A stretch of DNA of 64,000 nucleotides from CAVWXT01 sp963759115 (lineage in GTDB: Bacteria; Planctomycetota; Planctomycetia; Pirellulales; Thermoguttaceae), in contig CAVWXT010000002.1 of the NCBI GenBank assembly GCA_963759115.1, forward strand, positions 124,001-188,000, read 5' to 3'. Each line of letters opens with the position of its first letter. Position 1 is the stretch's first letter. Of the stretch, positions 9,574-18,490 are shown in pieces. The position numbers and the translations under genes are program-made. The notes beneath the pieces were generated by a model. The model searched no databases and was not told the DNA's origin. It saw only the letters and a list, made by a program, of their open reading frames with translations.

Positions 9574-11277
9574 ATGACCGGGATCAGTCGAACTCTTCTG
9601 ATACTGTTCTTGCTCAGCGGCCCTGGCGCTGGCGGCCTGGCAGCGCCCGAAGAAAAAAACACGGGGAAGGCCGTTGAGTGCCTTCACAAGGCGTTTGATG
9701 CTGTGCGCGCCGTGAAGGACCACGCCATCAGGTCTGGGCTGTTCGAGGGAATCGGCCAAGATCTGGCGTGCGCGGGGGACCTTGCCGGGGCTCGCCAAGC
9801 GGCCGCAGAGATCGACGACGCGAAGGCGGCCGCGGACATACTAGCCGAAATCGGATGGGCTCAGGCCAAACGCGGTGAAGGCGACGCCGCGAAAGCTACT
9901 CTGGCCGAGGCCCTGAGACGATTCGGCGAGGCATCCCGCGACGGTCGACTGCTGCTCTTTCATGCTCATCTCGCGGCCGGGCAGCTCGCCGACGCGGCCG
10001 AAGTCGCTTCCAGGTTCGAAAGCCAGTTTGACCGATCCACGGCACAGATCGACATTGCCGAAGCGCATCTCGCCGCCGGTCGGCGGGAAGAGGCAAGGGC
10101 AATGCTGCGACGCGTCCCCACGACATCCACAAAGACCTCAGAATCCCACGACATGTGGTGGATTCCCGAGAAACTCTGGCCGCTCTACGTTCAGATGGGT
10201 GACGTCGATGAGGCGTTGAAATTGGCCGACGCGATGCCAAAAGGAGAGTGCGCTCGCTGCTGGGTGTTCCGTGACGTGGCTCAGCACTACGCCAAGGCCG
10301 GTGACAAGGCCGCCCCGGCAATGTTCGCCAAGGCATTTCAGGCCGCTGAAGAGATTGAGGAGGGCTCCATTCGTGAATGCCAGATGGCGAACGTCGTGCT
10401 TTGCCGGGTTGAGGCGGGGGATATCGACGGAGCAATCAAAACGCTCCAACTCATACCGGACTGCTATCACAAGGCGTATGCTTTCGAAGCGGTGGCCGCT
10501 GCCCAGGCGAAGGCCGGGAAGCAGGCCGCCGCCCGCGCTACCCTGGAGCAGGCAATCAGCATGGTTGAGTGCGCACTGGCGGAGCAGCAAGACCTCAAGG
10601 CACAATCGCTGGCCGAGCTTGCCGAGTGTCAATTCGAGATTGAGGAGAAGGCGGCTGCCGCAAACACCATAGCAAAGGCATTGCAGGCACTGAACCAGGT
10701 GGATAATGAGTACAACGTGCAGATACCGGCCGCCGTAATCGCCGCCGCCCAGGTTCGTCTGGGCGACCTGTCGGCTGCCAAGCAGACGCTGGAAGAGGCC
10801 GCCCGCAAGGTCAGCACGATCTCGGACGCCGCCGACCGCGCACATGAAGCCGGTCGGATTGCCGCAGCCCAGATTGCACTCGGGTTCAACGAGGCGGCGC
10901 TGACAACCGTGCGCGAGATCGTGCTGCCGCTGGTTCCGCTGCCTAATCCGGCGCTTGATGGCCGAGAGGAGGCCGCGATGATCTTGGCCCGAGCCGGGGA
11001 TCTCGCCCGTGGTTATCAACTGGCGCGAGAGATTCGGGAGGATCCCTACGCTCGCGCCAACGGCGTTCGGAAAGTGGCGGCGTATCACGTGATGGCCAAG
11101 GGCCCCGACGAGGTATTGGCCCTTGCTGTCAAGGAGACCGATCCCGTGCTGCGGAGCAGCCTCTACCACGGAATTGCCTTGACGCTCTTGAAGTCCGGCG
11201 GGATTGTGGCCCCGACCTTCGTCGAGCAAGTTGATCCGGATGCCTATTCCAATCTCTGGACCCCCGCCACGCATTGA
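9574..11277 (+). CDS. Secreted tetratricopeptide-like repeat protein
   Basis: A 567-residue protein with a signal peptide (MTGISRTLLILFLLSGPGAG, then GLAAPEE). The rest is repeated 30-40-residue helical pairs rich in Ala, with patterns such as A-GDLAGARQAAAEIDDAKAA and AGDIDGAIKTLQLIPD, typical of TPR or TPR-like solenoids. The role is probably protein-protein contact in the periplasm; the partner is unknown. I chose the start at 9574 because GGAGG (9561-9565) lies 8 nt upstream; an upstream in-frame ATG at 9484 would bury the signal peptide. It is monocistronic, with no related gene next to it. Confidence 0.78.
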   Translation: MTGISRTLLILFLLSGPGAGGLAAPEEKNTGKAVECLHKAFDAVRAVKDHAIRSGLFEGIGQDLACAGDLAGARQAAAEIDDAKAAADILAEIGWAQAKRGEGDAAKATLAEALRRFGEASRDGRLLLFHAHLAAGQLADAAEVASRFESQFDRSTAQIDIAEAHLAAGRREEARAMLRRVPTTSTKTSESHDMWWIPEKLWPLYVQMGDVDEALKLADAMPKGECARCWVFRDVAQHYAKAGDKAAPAMFAKAFQAAEEIEEGSIRECQMANVVLCRVEAGDIDGAIKTLQLIPDCYHKAYAFEAVAAAQAKAGKQAAARATLEQAISMVECALAEQQDLKAQSLAELAECQFEIEEKAAAANTIAKALQALNQVDNEYNVQIPAAVIAAAQVRLGDLSAAKQTLEEAARKVSTISDAADRAHEAGRIAAAQIALGFNEAALTTVREIVLPLVPLPNPALDGREEAAMILARAGDLARGYQLAREIREDPYARANGVRKVAAYHVMAKGPDEVLALAVKETDPVLRSSLYHGIALTLLKSGGIVAPTFVEQVDPDAYSNLWTPATH

Positions 11278-11584
11278 CCGGCTTCTCGATGGTCGGTTGC
11301 CTGTCTTCAGGGCGACACGTGCGCCTCTTGGCTGCCGCAAGCGGTGCGCTGAGCAGTCGAGAATATACCCATTATGGGTATATTGATGCCTGTGCCACCG
11401 CCTCAATGTTGAAGGCAGCCCGCAGGCTTTGCCCAGGCATCACAGCCCGCCACATGTGCCCTGGAATAGTCGATTTTCCAGGGTTTTCAGGTTCCACCCG
11501 ATCAACAGGAATTAGGCGATATTCCGATAGCACCCTGAGGATGCCGAGAGGAACTACAATCCGCTTTCAAGGATTAGAGTGAAC
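11278..11584. other. Intergenic region before the beta-barrel gene
   Basis: Holds the AATATACCC palindrome and otherwise nothing recognisable. AAGGA about 11 nt before the ATG at 11585 may serve as ribosome-binding site. Confidence 0.4.
11362..11384. promoter_or_regulatory. Perfect 9-bp-arm palindrome, candidate operator
   Basis: AATATACCC (11362-11370) and GGGTATATT (11376-11384) form a perfect inverted repeat around ATTAT. It is AT-rich in a GC-rich gap and lies about 200 bp before the beta-barrel gene. There is no T-tract, so an operator is likelier than a terminator. The binding protein is unknown. Confidence 0.45.
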
Positions 11585-12940
11585 ATGAAACGCACTTGGA
11601 TGAGCGTCGCAGTAGTCGTGTTGATGGTACACCTGCCGGGCATGACGTTTGCGCAGGACGGGACGAGATGGGGACCGGCCAGCCCGTCGCTGACCGCCTT
11701 GGCCGAGCCGCCCTTGCCCTACGACAGCGCGGGGGCCGCCCAGGCAACCGACCAGCAAAGCGCCGCCAGCGTGGCGCCGGAAGCCGCTGGCCCTGATCCG
11801 GGGGACAAGCCCTGGAAACTGCCTCAGCCACAAGTCCTCCAGAACCACAAGATCGACATGGGCGGCTGGGTGCAACAGGGCATCACCTACGACGGCTGGA
11901 ACCCCGGGGATCGGTTCAACGGGCCCTTGTGCATCAACGACCGCAGCGGAGAGTACCAACTGAACCAGGCGTGGCTGTATTTTGTGCGGCCCACCAAGAC
12001 CGACGGCTGCGGTTGGGACATCGGTGGGCGGATCGACCTGGTGTATGGCACCGACTGGCGCTACGGACAGTGCTCCGGCCTGGAGACCCGCATCGATGAC
12101 CCCAACAGTTTCTATGGCCTGATTCTGCCCCAGTTTTACCTGGAGGTCGCGTACAACGACTTGACGGTGAAAATGGGCCATTTCGCCAGTCTTACCAGCC
12201 TGGAACTGGTGCCGGCGCCGTTGAACTTCTTCTACTCGCACAGCTACTTGATGACGGGTTACTACGATCCGTTGTTGGTGACCGGCCTTCAGGCCGAGTA
12301 CAAGCTCAACGACAACTGGACGGCCATCGGCGGCTTCAATCGCGGCTGGCAGGAGTTTGAGAATCCGAATGACACCTTCAATTTCCTCGGCGGCGTCAAA
12401 TGGGCCAGCGACGACAAGAAATCGGCCCTCTCCGTGATGGTGACCGCCGGGCCAACCATGACCTTCGCCGGGTACCACGACGTCGACAACTGCATCATGG
12501 TCTACAACCACCAGTTCACCGAGCGATTGGGTTCAGGGACGCAGGTGACCGTCGGCCGTGAGAACGATGTCTTCGATTCCGGCCACGAAGACACTTGGTA
12601 CGGCTTCGAGCAGATTTTCACCTACAAGCTGAACAACCCCAAATGGGCGGCCGGCTTGCGATACGAATGGGTCCAAGACAACCAAGGCTCGCGGGTTGGC
12701 GGCATCGGCAACGTGCTGGGGACCGATCGCGGATGGACCGGCGCGCCCGGCTTTGCCGGCGCCTTCAGCGATCTGAGCCTGGGGCTCAACTATCGCCCCA
12801 ATAAGAACTGGGTCGTGCGTCCCGAGATCCGCTGGGACTGGTACGCCGGATCGAGAAACCTGGCGGGCCAACTGCCCTTCAACGACTTTACCGCCAGCAG
12901 CATGTTCACGGCGGCCGTCGATGCGGTCGTGACGTTCTGA
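11585..12940 (+). CDS. Outer-membrane beta-barrel porin (BBP2-like)
   Basis: A 451-residue exported protein. The signal peptide (MKRTWMSVAVVVLMVHLPGMTFA) is followed by a linker rich in Ala and Pro. From about residue 90 come alternating aromatic/hydrophobic strands: MGGWVQQGITYDGWNP, NQAWLYFVRPTK, GGRIDLVYGTDWRY and many more, ending in VDAVVTF with a terminal Phe, the usual outer-membrane insertion signal. This matches planctomycete proteins annotated as outer-membrane beta-barrel (BBP2) porins. The solute is unknown. GTG at 11579 is an alternative start; ATG at 11585 gives the better signal peptide. A strong terminator follows. Confidence 0.85.
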   Translation: MKRTWMSVAVVVLMVHLPGMTFAQDGTRWGPASPSLTALAEPPLPYDSAGAAQATDQQSAASVAPEAAGPDPGDKPWKLPQPQVLQNHKIDMGGWVQQGITYDGWNPGDRFNGPLCINDRSGEYQLNQAWLYFVRPTKTDGCGWDIGGRIDLVYGTDWRYGQCSGLETRIDDPNSFYGLILPQFYLEVAYNDLTVKMGHFASLTSLELVPAPLNFFYSHSYLMTGYYDPLLVTGLQAEYKLNDNWTAIGGFNRGWQEFENPNDTFNFLGGVKWASDDKKSALSVMVTAGPTMTFAGYHDVDNCIMVYNHQFTERLGSGTQVTVGRENDVFDSGHEDTWYGFEQIFTYKLNNPKWAAGLRYEWVQDNQGSRVGGIGNVLGTDRGWTGAPGFAGAFSDLSLGLNYRPNKNWVVRPEIRWDWYAGSRNLAGQLPFNDFTASSMFTAAVDAVVTF

Positions 12941-12973
12941 CGCAGGACAAAACTCAACACGCGAATGTCTCTG

Positions 12974-13006
12974 ACGGGGACGACCGGCCGGGTCGCCCCC
13001 GTTTTT
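12974..13006 (+). terminator. Rho-independent terminator of the beta-barrel gene
   Basis: ACGGGGACGACC pairs with GGTCGCCCCCGT (one mismatch) around a short GC loop and is followed by TTTTT at 13002-13006, about 35 bp after the stop codon. Confidence 0.8.
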
Positions 13007-13080
13007 CATGCGCGGGCCTTTGCGAAAATCAGCGGGAGAGGTTAGCCCGCATTTCTCACCACGCGAGGGAAGTTGACGAC

Positions 13081-13153
13081 GTGCCACTGCTCCGCAGGAG
13101 CAGTGCCGGCAGTAACCCAGCGGCACTGCTCGGCTTGCGCCGAGCAGTGGCAC
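13081..13153. repeat. GTGCCAC-type palindromic repeat (family A), copy 1
   Basis: Perfect 12-bp arms, GTGCCACTGCTC at 13081-13092 and GAGCAGTGGCAC at 13142-13153, with further GCAGTGCC/GGCACTGC pairing inside. Related GTGCCAC...GTGGCAC structures occur at 17764, 21258 and 62379. Confidence 0.8.
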
Positions 13154-13361
13154 ACTATGGTGAGAAATGCGGGTCAGCCGTCCCACCGGTTGCGGCCCAA
13201 ATGCCCAGGAGTTACCATTGGGGTTGTTCAGGATCGGGCGATGGCCCCGGCAGCGGAAACGGTTCGCACGGCGGACCCTACTTGCTACGCGGGGAATAGC
13301 GGATTACGAACCGAGTAAGCGTGAGGTCGCACCACACAAACGAATGTACTGAGGTCAAGCA

Positions 13362-14870
13362 ATGACACGAATCACCCGCAGGGATCTCTTGAAGGCGTCG
13401 GTGGCCGGCGGACTGGCAATCGGGGCGCCGAGCCTGGTCCACTTCGGCGCGCGGCGATCAGATGCGGCAGGTCCCAACAGCGAAATCCGCCTGGCCGTGA
13501 TCGGGCTCGGCGGGATCGAAACCCCGGGCGGAGTCGGCGGCCGCGGCCGCCAGCTTATCGGCAACTTCCGGCAAGTGCCGGGCGTGAAGATCGTTGCCCT
13601 GTGCGACGTCGACCGCGAGGTTCTCGACCACGAGGTCGGCAAGTTCAAGGACCGCAAGGAAGAAGTGGCCGCTTACACCGACCTCCGCACGGTGTTCGAC
13701 GACAAGTCGATCGATGCGGTCGCCATCGCCACGCCCAACCACTGGCACGCCTTGGCCACGATCTGGGCGTGCCAGGCCGGCAAAGACGTCTACGTGGAGA
13801 AACCGTTCTCCTACAACATTTGGGAAGGCCGGCAGATGGTGGCCGCGGCCCGCAAATACGGCCGCATGGTCCAGGTCGGCACGCAGCGCCGTTCGAGCGC
13901 CGAAGTGCGGCAGGTGATCGAGTTCGTGCGGAGCGGCGAGATCGGGCCCGTGCGCTCCGCTCATGCCCTGATTCTCCGCGCCCGCGAAGGCATTGGCAAG
14001 GTGACGGCGCCGACGCCCGTCCCGTCCACGGTCGACTATGACCTTTGGAGCGGCCCGGCCCCGGTTCAGCCGCTCATGCGAAAGCAGTTGCACTACGAGT
14101 GGCACTGGTTCTGGTCCACCGGCAACGGCGAGATCGGCAACAACGGGGCCCATCACATCGACATCGCCCGGCTGGCGCTGGGGCAGGAGAAGCCGGCCCC
14201 GCGGGCCATCAGCATTGGCGGGCGGTTCGGCTTCCAGGACGGCGGCGAGACGGCCAACACGCAGATCGCCTTCTTCGACTATCAACCGGCCCCGCTGATC
14301 TGCGAAGTCCGCAACTATCGGGCGAAGAAGGGGGCCGACGCCGTCGGCAACTACCGCGGCGCCACGGTCGGCGTCGCGATCAATTGCGAAGGGGGCTGCG
14401 TCGCCGGCGACTCTTCCGGCAGCACGGTCTTCGACAAAGAGGGCAAGCAGATCAAGAAGATCCCCGGCGACAAAAAGCCGCAGGACCAGGAAGTCGTTCA
14501 CGCCACCAACTTCGTGGAGGCCGTTCGCAGCCGCGACTCTGCCAGCCTCCACGCCGAGGCCCGCGTGGGTCAGGTCACCGCCGCGTGCTGCCACACGGCG
14601 AACCTCTCGTACCGGCTCGGCAAGCAGACGCCTCCGGAGGCGATCCTCGAAACGGCCCGAGCCAACCCCGAATTGGCCGACGCCTTCGAGCGCTGCCGCG
14701 AGTACCTGGGTCAGAACGGAATTGATCTTGGCAGCACGCCGGCGACGGTGGGGCCGTGGCTCACGCTGGACGTCGAGCGGGAGCAATTCACCGGCGAGTT
14801 CGCGGACCAGGCGAACCGGCTATCTCGGCGTGTTGGCCGCGAGCCGTTCGTGGTGCCCGAAGTGGCGTGA
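13362..14870 (+). CDS. Tat-exported Gfo/Idh/MocA-family oxidoreductase
   Basis: A 502-residue exported oxidoreductase. The twin-arginine signal is MTRITRRDLLKASVAGG. A Rossmann region starts RLAVIGLGGIETPG (about residue 44), and the family Lys is in VYVEKPFSYN (about residue 147). The substrate-side motif GEIGNNGAHHIDIARLALG, with its paired His, resembles the GGxxxDxxxH region that carries the catalytic His. Planctomycetes encode dozens of these, usually acting on sugars or cyclitols in the periplasm. The sugar is not predictable. The start has no clear Shine-Dalgarno but sets the Tat signal correctly. Confidence 0.9.
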   Translation: MTRITRRDLLKASVAGGLAIGAPSLVHFGARRSDAAGPNSEIRLAVIGLGGIETPGGVGGRGRQLIGNFRQVPGVKIVALCDVDREVLDHEVGKFKDRKEEVAAYTDLRTVFDDKSIDAVAIATPNHWHALATIWACQAGKDVYVEKPFSYNIWEGRQMVAAARKYGRMVQVGTQRRSSAEVRQVIEFVRSGEIGPVRSAHALILRAREGIGKVTAPTPVPSTVDYDLWSGPAPVQPLMRKQLHYEWHWFWSTGNGEIGNNGAHHIDIARLALGQEKPAPRAISIGGRFGFQDGGETANTQIAFFDYQPAPLICEVRNYRAKKGADAVGNYRGATVGVAINCEGGCVAGDSSGSTVFDKEGKQIKKIPGDKKPQDQEVVHATNFVEAVRSRDSASLHAEARVGQVTAACCHTANLSYRLGKQTPPEAILETARANPELADAFERCREYLGQNGIDLGSTPATVGPWLTLDVEREQFTGEFADQANRLSRRVGREPFVVPEVA

Positions 14871-14881
14871 GCGGTCCGTAC

Positions 14882-15331
14882 TCATCGGGGATTACTACTG
14901 ATGTAATCCTTCATGAACCGGTTCTCCAGCGCCAGCCAGTCGTGCTGGGCCTTGACGACGTCGCCGATGGAGATCATGCCGGCCAACTGCCCCTCGGCCA
15001 ACACCGGCAGATGGCGGATGCGCCGGGTGGTCATCAGGCCCATGACCACCTCGACTTCGTCGTCCGGCGAGCCGGTGATCAGCGGCGCGCTCATCGCGTC
15101 GCACACCCTCACTTCCGCCAGGGGCCGCTTTTCGGGAGTGCAGGCGTGGAGAATGTCGCGCTCGGTGATGATGCCCAACAGGCTCGCCGTTCCCGCGGCG
15201 TCCTGCCGGCAGACGACCAAGGCGCCGATGCTGCGTTCCACGAGGGTCCGCACCACCTCTTGCAGCGTGGCGTCGGGCGAAATTGAGTGGACCGTGCTGC
15301 CCTTGACACTGAGGATGTCTTGGATTTTCAT
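14882..15331 (-). CDS. Tandem CBS-domain protein
   Basis: A 149-residue protein of two CBS motifs (about residues 8-62 and 75-128) forming one Bateman module, which binds adenine nucleotides and senses energy state. Typical CBS signatures are LLGIITERDIL and LAGMISIGDVV. No effector domain is attached. It may regulate another protein in trans; the neighbouring diguanylate cyclase is transcribed the same way but 117 bp upstream. The start at 15331 is preceded by GGAGGGGG at 5 nt; the longer frame has no better site. Confidence 0.88.
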   Translation of the reverse strand: MKIQDILSVKGSTVHSISPDATLQEVVRTLVERSIGALVVCRQDAAGTASLLGIITERDILHACTPEKRPLAEVRVCDAMSAPLITGSPDDEVEVVMGLMTTRRIRHLPVLAEGQLAGMISIGDVVKAQHDWLALENRFMKDYISSNPR

Positions 15332-15447
15332 GAGTTCCCCCTCCGGCTGGGTCCCGCCCCAACAGCCCGTTGGCGCGAGACGGCGCATCGCCACCGCGAG
15401 GAATTGTAGGGGGCCGGCCGCCAGCGGTCAAACGGCCCAACGGCCCG

Positions 15448-16365
15448 TCAGCAGGCCTCCATGGCGGCTTCGTGCCGCGCGGCGTCGCCGGCCGGACCGC
15501 CATCGCAGACCATGCGGTTGCGTCCGTCGCTCTTGGCACGGTACATGGCCTCGTCGGCGCGTCGGAAGAGGGTTTCCGGCGTGTCGGTGTCGCACGCCGA
15601 TGCCACGCCGACGCTTACGGTGAAAGACATCTTTTGCTCGACTTCGGTCCGCAGGCGTTGGCCAAGCGCCGCCCCGCCGACGAGGTCGGTCTGCGGCATC
15701 ACAACCACCAGTTCATCTCCCCCATAGCGAGCCACGATGTCGACGCGGCGCAACGCATCCGTGAGCAATTTGGTCAAGTCGCGCAACACCTGATCGCCGT
15801 GGAGGTGCCCATGCTGGTCGTTGATCTCTTTGAAGTGGTCGATGTCGATGACCGCTAAGGCAAAGGACGTGCCGTAGCGATGGAGCATGCTGAACTGTGC
15901 GCTCAACACGTGGTCCAACGCTCGACGATTGCCGAGTCCGGTCAGCGGATCGGTCCGCACCTCCGAAAAGGTCATCAGATAGCTGCTCTGGTAGCGAATC
16001 CGATCCTGGCTGTTGGCGATTTCCTGGACGAGTTGGACGGACGGCTCGAGGATGGACTCGACTTCCTGGCACAATTTGTGCCACACGGCGTCGCCCTTCT
16101 CATTGCCCAATCCGGCCACCCGGCGCTGGAACCTCTTCAGGCGGGAATGGTGCCGGGCCGAGATCTTGCGGAGCAGGCCGATCACGGTTTCCATCTCGCT
16201 GACGGCCATCTGGGCGCGAGACAATTCGTTCTTCAGCCGCAACCACGCTTCATTCGTGCCGGCCCGGCGGCGTTGCTGCAAGGTGCCGAACACGTAGCCC
16301 AGCGTGGCCATGATCGCCAGCGCCAGGGTTGTGGGGATCTCGATACTGTTGAGGTGGAGTTCCAC
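15448..16365 (-). CDS. Membrane-anchored diguanylate cyclase (GGDEL variant)
   Basis: Makes cyclic di-GMP from two GTP. A short N-terminus is followed by one membrane helix (TTLALAIMATLGYVFG), then a coiled region of about 120 residues and a GGDEF domain. The domain has DPLTGLGNRRAL, the metal Asp in IDIDHFKEIND, and the active-site loop RYGGDELVV. The last Phe of GGDEF is Leu, a tolerated substitution. The inhibitory I-site RRVD stands five residues before GGDEL, so product feedback is likely. I propose the GTG at 16365 as start because GGAGG lies 7 nt upstream; GTG at 16401 is an alternative. Confidence 0.88.
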   Translation of the reverse strand: MELHLNSIEIPTTLALAIMATLGYVFGTLQQRRRAGTNEAWLRLKNELSRAQMAVSEMETVIGLLRKISARHHSRLKRFQRRVAGLGNEKGDAVWHKLCQEVESILEPSVQLVQEIANSQDRIRYQSSYLMTFSEVRTDPLTGLGNRRALDHVLSAQFSMLHRYGTSFALAVIDIDHFKEINDQHGHLHGDQVLRDLTKLLTDALRRVDIVARYGGDELVVVMPQTDLVGGAALGQRLRTEVEQKMSFTVSVGVASACDTDTPETLFRRADEAMYRAKSDGRNRMVCDGGPAGDAARHEAAMEAC

Positions 16366-16897
16366 GCGCACGCCTCCGTAGCATAGCCCCCCCAAGCCCA
16401 CTTTCTACGCAGGAAACGATCGCTTACCGTCGTGGCCCACGAACATGCCCCGTCACGCCAGCCAACCTGCTGTGATAATGTACGTTGCGGAATGGCGGGC
16501 GGGGGGAATTTCGCGCGGCCGGTTGTAACGGTTGCGGCGAAAAGGAGGCGAAACGGGCCGGCCAGTTCCCCTCACGGGCAAGCCTTGCCCTGCCGCGGCT
16601 CTTCGGGGGCAGATTGGACCTTCCCCCGCAGAGGCAACGGCCGGCTTTCACGCCCACCGCTGACTTGGTAGACTAATTAGAATCTGTTGCGGAAACGTAG
16701 GGTGGGACGAGCAAACCGGAATCTTGGTGGGACTTCGGTCGCGGATCAGGCCGGTTTGCGAAGTCCCACCAACCCTCCGCGACCTCGTCCCACCCTACCC
16801 CACCTTACCGCAACAGAAACTAATTATCGCTTGCGAAACCGGCAACGAACGTGCGCGTCGTCAAGACCCTTTCACAACGTTATCGGGGAGCGACACG
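16366..16897. other. Intergenic region with a nested palindromic element
   Basis: Divergent gap between the diguanylate cyclase and the esterase. The right half is filled by the palindromic element at 16684-16816; the left half shows nothing recognisable. Confidence 0.5.
16684..16816. repeat. Nested palindromic element with GTAGGGTGGGACGAG arms (family C)
   Basis: Outer arms are CTGTTGCGG (16684-16692) and CCGCAACAG (16808-16816). Middle arms are GTAGGGTGGGACGAG (16697-16711) and its exact complement (16784-16798). Inner pairs are TGGTGGGACTTCG with CGAAGTCCCACCA. The whole 133 bp can fold as one long interrupted hairpin. There is no coding potential. Confidence 0.8.
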
Positions 16898-17650
16898 ATG
16901 AGATGTTTTCGGCATGTTGTGGCCATCGGGCTGGCCGTCGGTTTTATGGGTTTCGCCCACGTCCATCGGGCTGCGGCCGCCGACCCCGGCCAGCAGAAGG
17001 CGTATGACCTGGACCGCACCATCCGGGTCAAGATGAAGTATCTCCTCTATCTGCCGAAAGACTACGACGCCCAGCTTTCCTCTCCGCTGCTGTTGTTCCT
17101 GCACGGGGCGGGGGAGCGAGGGGATAATCTGGACGCCGTCAAGATCCACGGACCGCCGAAGCTGATCGAGGTGGGCCAGGCTCTTCCCTTCATCGTCGTC
17201 TCGCCTCAGTGCCCCAAGGACAAGTCGTGGGAGCCGTTCGAGCTGTCCGCGCTCTTGGACGAAATCGTCGAGAAATACAAGGTGGATCAAGACCGCATCT
17301 ACGTGACCGGGCTGAGCATGGGCGGCTTCGGTACCTGGTCGCTGGCCGCCGCTTCTCCCTACCGCCTTGCGGCGATCGTGCCGATCTGCGGCGGCGGCGA
17401 CCCGCAGTCGGCCCGGCGGATTGCCCACCTTCCCGTGTGGGTGTTTCACGGGGCGAAAGACTCGACCGTGCCCCTGGAAAGGTCCGAGAAGATGGTCGAG
17501 GCCCTGAAGAAGAGCGGCGGCAACGTGCGGTTCACCGTCTACCCCAATGCCGGGCACGACTCTTGGACCGAGGCTTACGCCAATCCGCAGCTTTACGAGT
17601 GGCTGCTCCAGCAGAAACGTGCGCCGAAAAAGTCCGAACCGTCGAAATAG
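16898..17650 (+). CDS. Secreted alpha/beta-hydrolase esterase
   Basis: A 250-residue exported hydrolase of the prolyl-oligopeptidase/feruloyl-esterase-like group (predicted peptidase/phospholipase). The signal peptide is MRCFRHVVAIGLAVGFMGFA, cut near AAAADPG. The oxyanion motif is LLFLHGAGERGDN, the nucleophile Ser lies in GLSMGGFGTW, the acid Asp in HGAKDSTVP, and the His in NAGHDSW. The natural ester is unknown; polysaccharide de-esterification is plausible from family knowledge. GGGGAG lies 7 nt before the ATG at 16898. Confidence 0.88.
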   Translation: MRCFRHVVAIGLAVGFMGFAHVHRAAAADPGQQKAYDLDRTIRVKMKYLLYLPKDYDAQLSSPLLLFLHGAGERGDNLDAVKIHGPPKLIEVGQALPFIVVSPQCPKDKSWEPFELSALLDEIVEKYKVDQDRIYVTGLSMGGFGTWSLAAASPYRLAAIVPICGGGDPQSARRIAHLPVWVFHGAKDSTVPLERSEKMVEALKKSGGNVRFTVYPNAGHDSWTEAYANPQLYEWLLQQKRAPKKSEPSK

Positions 17651-17656
17651 CGGATG

Positions 17657-17736
17657 GTAGAAGCGGCATCTTGCCGCTTCCTGCCGGCTCCAAGAACAAC
17701 GACTGCCGAGACAACGCGGCAAGATGCCGCGTCTAC
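17657..17736. repeat. Palindromic repeat of the GCGGCATCTTGCCGC type
   Basis: GTAGAAGCGGCATCTTGCCGC (arm at 17657-17677; each half is itself a small palindrome) pairs with GCGGCAAGATGCCGCGTCTAC (17716-17736). It lies directly after the esterase stop and could act as a bidirectional terminator. Confidence 0.7.
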
Positions 17737-17763
17737 CTAGTGCCCCAACCGGCCTGAATTGAC

Positions 17764-17838
17764 GGGTGCCACGGGCTGCTTGTCAGGCCCGTGTTGCGGC
17801 CGGTTCCCGCACTGGCCGGCAAGCGGCCAGTGGCACCC
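17764..17838. repeat. GTGCCAC-type palindromic repeat (family A), copy 2
   Basis: Begins GGGTGCCACGGGC at 17764 and ends CCAGTGGCACCC at 17838. The arms differ in their inner bases (CGGGCTGCTTG versus CAAGCGGCCAG), as if half-copies of two subtypes had joined. Confidence 0.75.
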
Positions 17839-17974
17839 AAGCTGTCACTACAACACGGTCGGGGCACTAGGCCGTGAACGGCTACCATTATTGTACTCGG
17901 GGCTTCAACCCCTCGACGGAACTGACCCCCGGCCCGAGCGACATGGCCGACGAGCTTTCCAAATAGGACCTGTA

Positions 17975-18037
17975 GGAGGCGACTCCAGTCGCCGATCCGC
18001 GGCCGTTTTCGGACAATCGGCGACTGGAGTCGCCTCC
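17975..18037. repeat. Palindromic repeat with perfect 22-bp arms (family B), copy 1
   Basis: The left arm at 17975-17996 starts GGAGGCGACTCCAGTCGCC, and its exact complement is at 18016-18037, with a 19-bp loop. A second copy with identical arms is at 41803-41865, where it carries the group II intron. Confidence 0.85.
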
Positions 18038-18175
18038 CACAATGAAGAACTGATTGGCCCGGGCCCGAGCGATCGGCCGCTTGTGGACCATGCGGCGAAG
18101 AGGTATAATGCCGGCTGGATCGTATAGTCGGGTCAATCGTGTAAGTGGTGGCGTCCAACCGAAAGAGACAGCCCC

Positions 18176-18409
18176 ATGCCGAAGCGAGACAAACTGAAAC
18201 GAATCTTGAAGAAGATCACCGACGACGAATTCAACGCCGTTTGGAAGGACGCCTACGGCTATGTTCCCAACGGCGAGCGTTCGGAATTGATCGCGGAATT
18301 TGTCGAGGAACAGTACGACGGGGAATTGGACGGCTGCATTGCCCGGGCCCAATCCTTTCTGACGTCCACTCCCAAGCCCAAGCCCAACCGGTGGCTCGCT
18401 CCCCGCTGA
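18176..18409 (+). CDS. Small hypothetical protein
   Basis: A 77-residue protein starting MPKRDKLKRILKKITDDEF: a basic helical N-terminus, an acidic middle (IAEFVEEQYDGELDG) and a Lys/Pro-rich tail. No signal peptide or known domain was recognised. AAAGAGA lies about 7 nt before the ATG. The frame is compact and composition-consistent, but no homologue can be named, so coding status is moderate. It follows directly after three palindromic repeats. Confidence 0.5.
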   Translation: MPKRDKLKRILKKITDDEFNAVWKDAYGYVPNGERSELIAEFVEEQYDGELDGCIARAQSFLTSTPKPKPNRWLAPR

Positions 18410-18490
18410 TCGGCGCAGCAACGAGGCCCTGTTGGGAATGAGGCTGATTTGGGTTCCGGGACCGTTCTCCGCGTCCCTTGACTGCTGCGT

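Larger units (their letters stand above)
12941..13361. other. Intergenic region with terminator and palindromic repeat
   Basis: Contains the terminator at 12974-13006 and a GTGCCACTG-type palindromic repeat at 13081-13153. The rest, up to the next oxidoreductase gene, shows nothing recognisable. Confidence 0.5.
17651..18175. other. Repeat-filled intergenic region
   Basis: Holds three consecutive palindromic repeats (17657-17736, 17764-17838 and 17975-18037) of three different families. No gene is supported. Confidence 0.6.
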
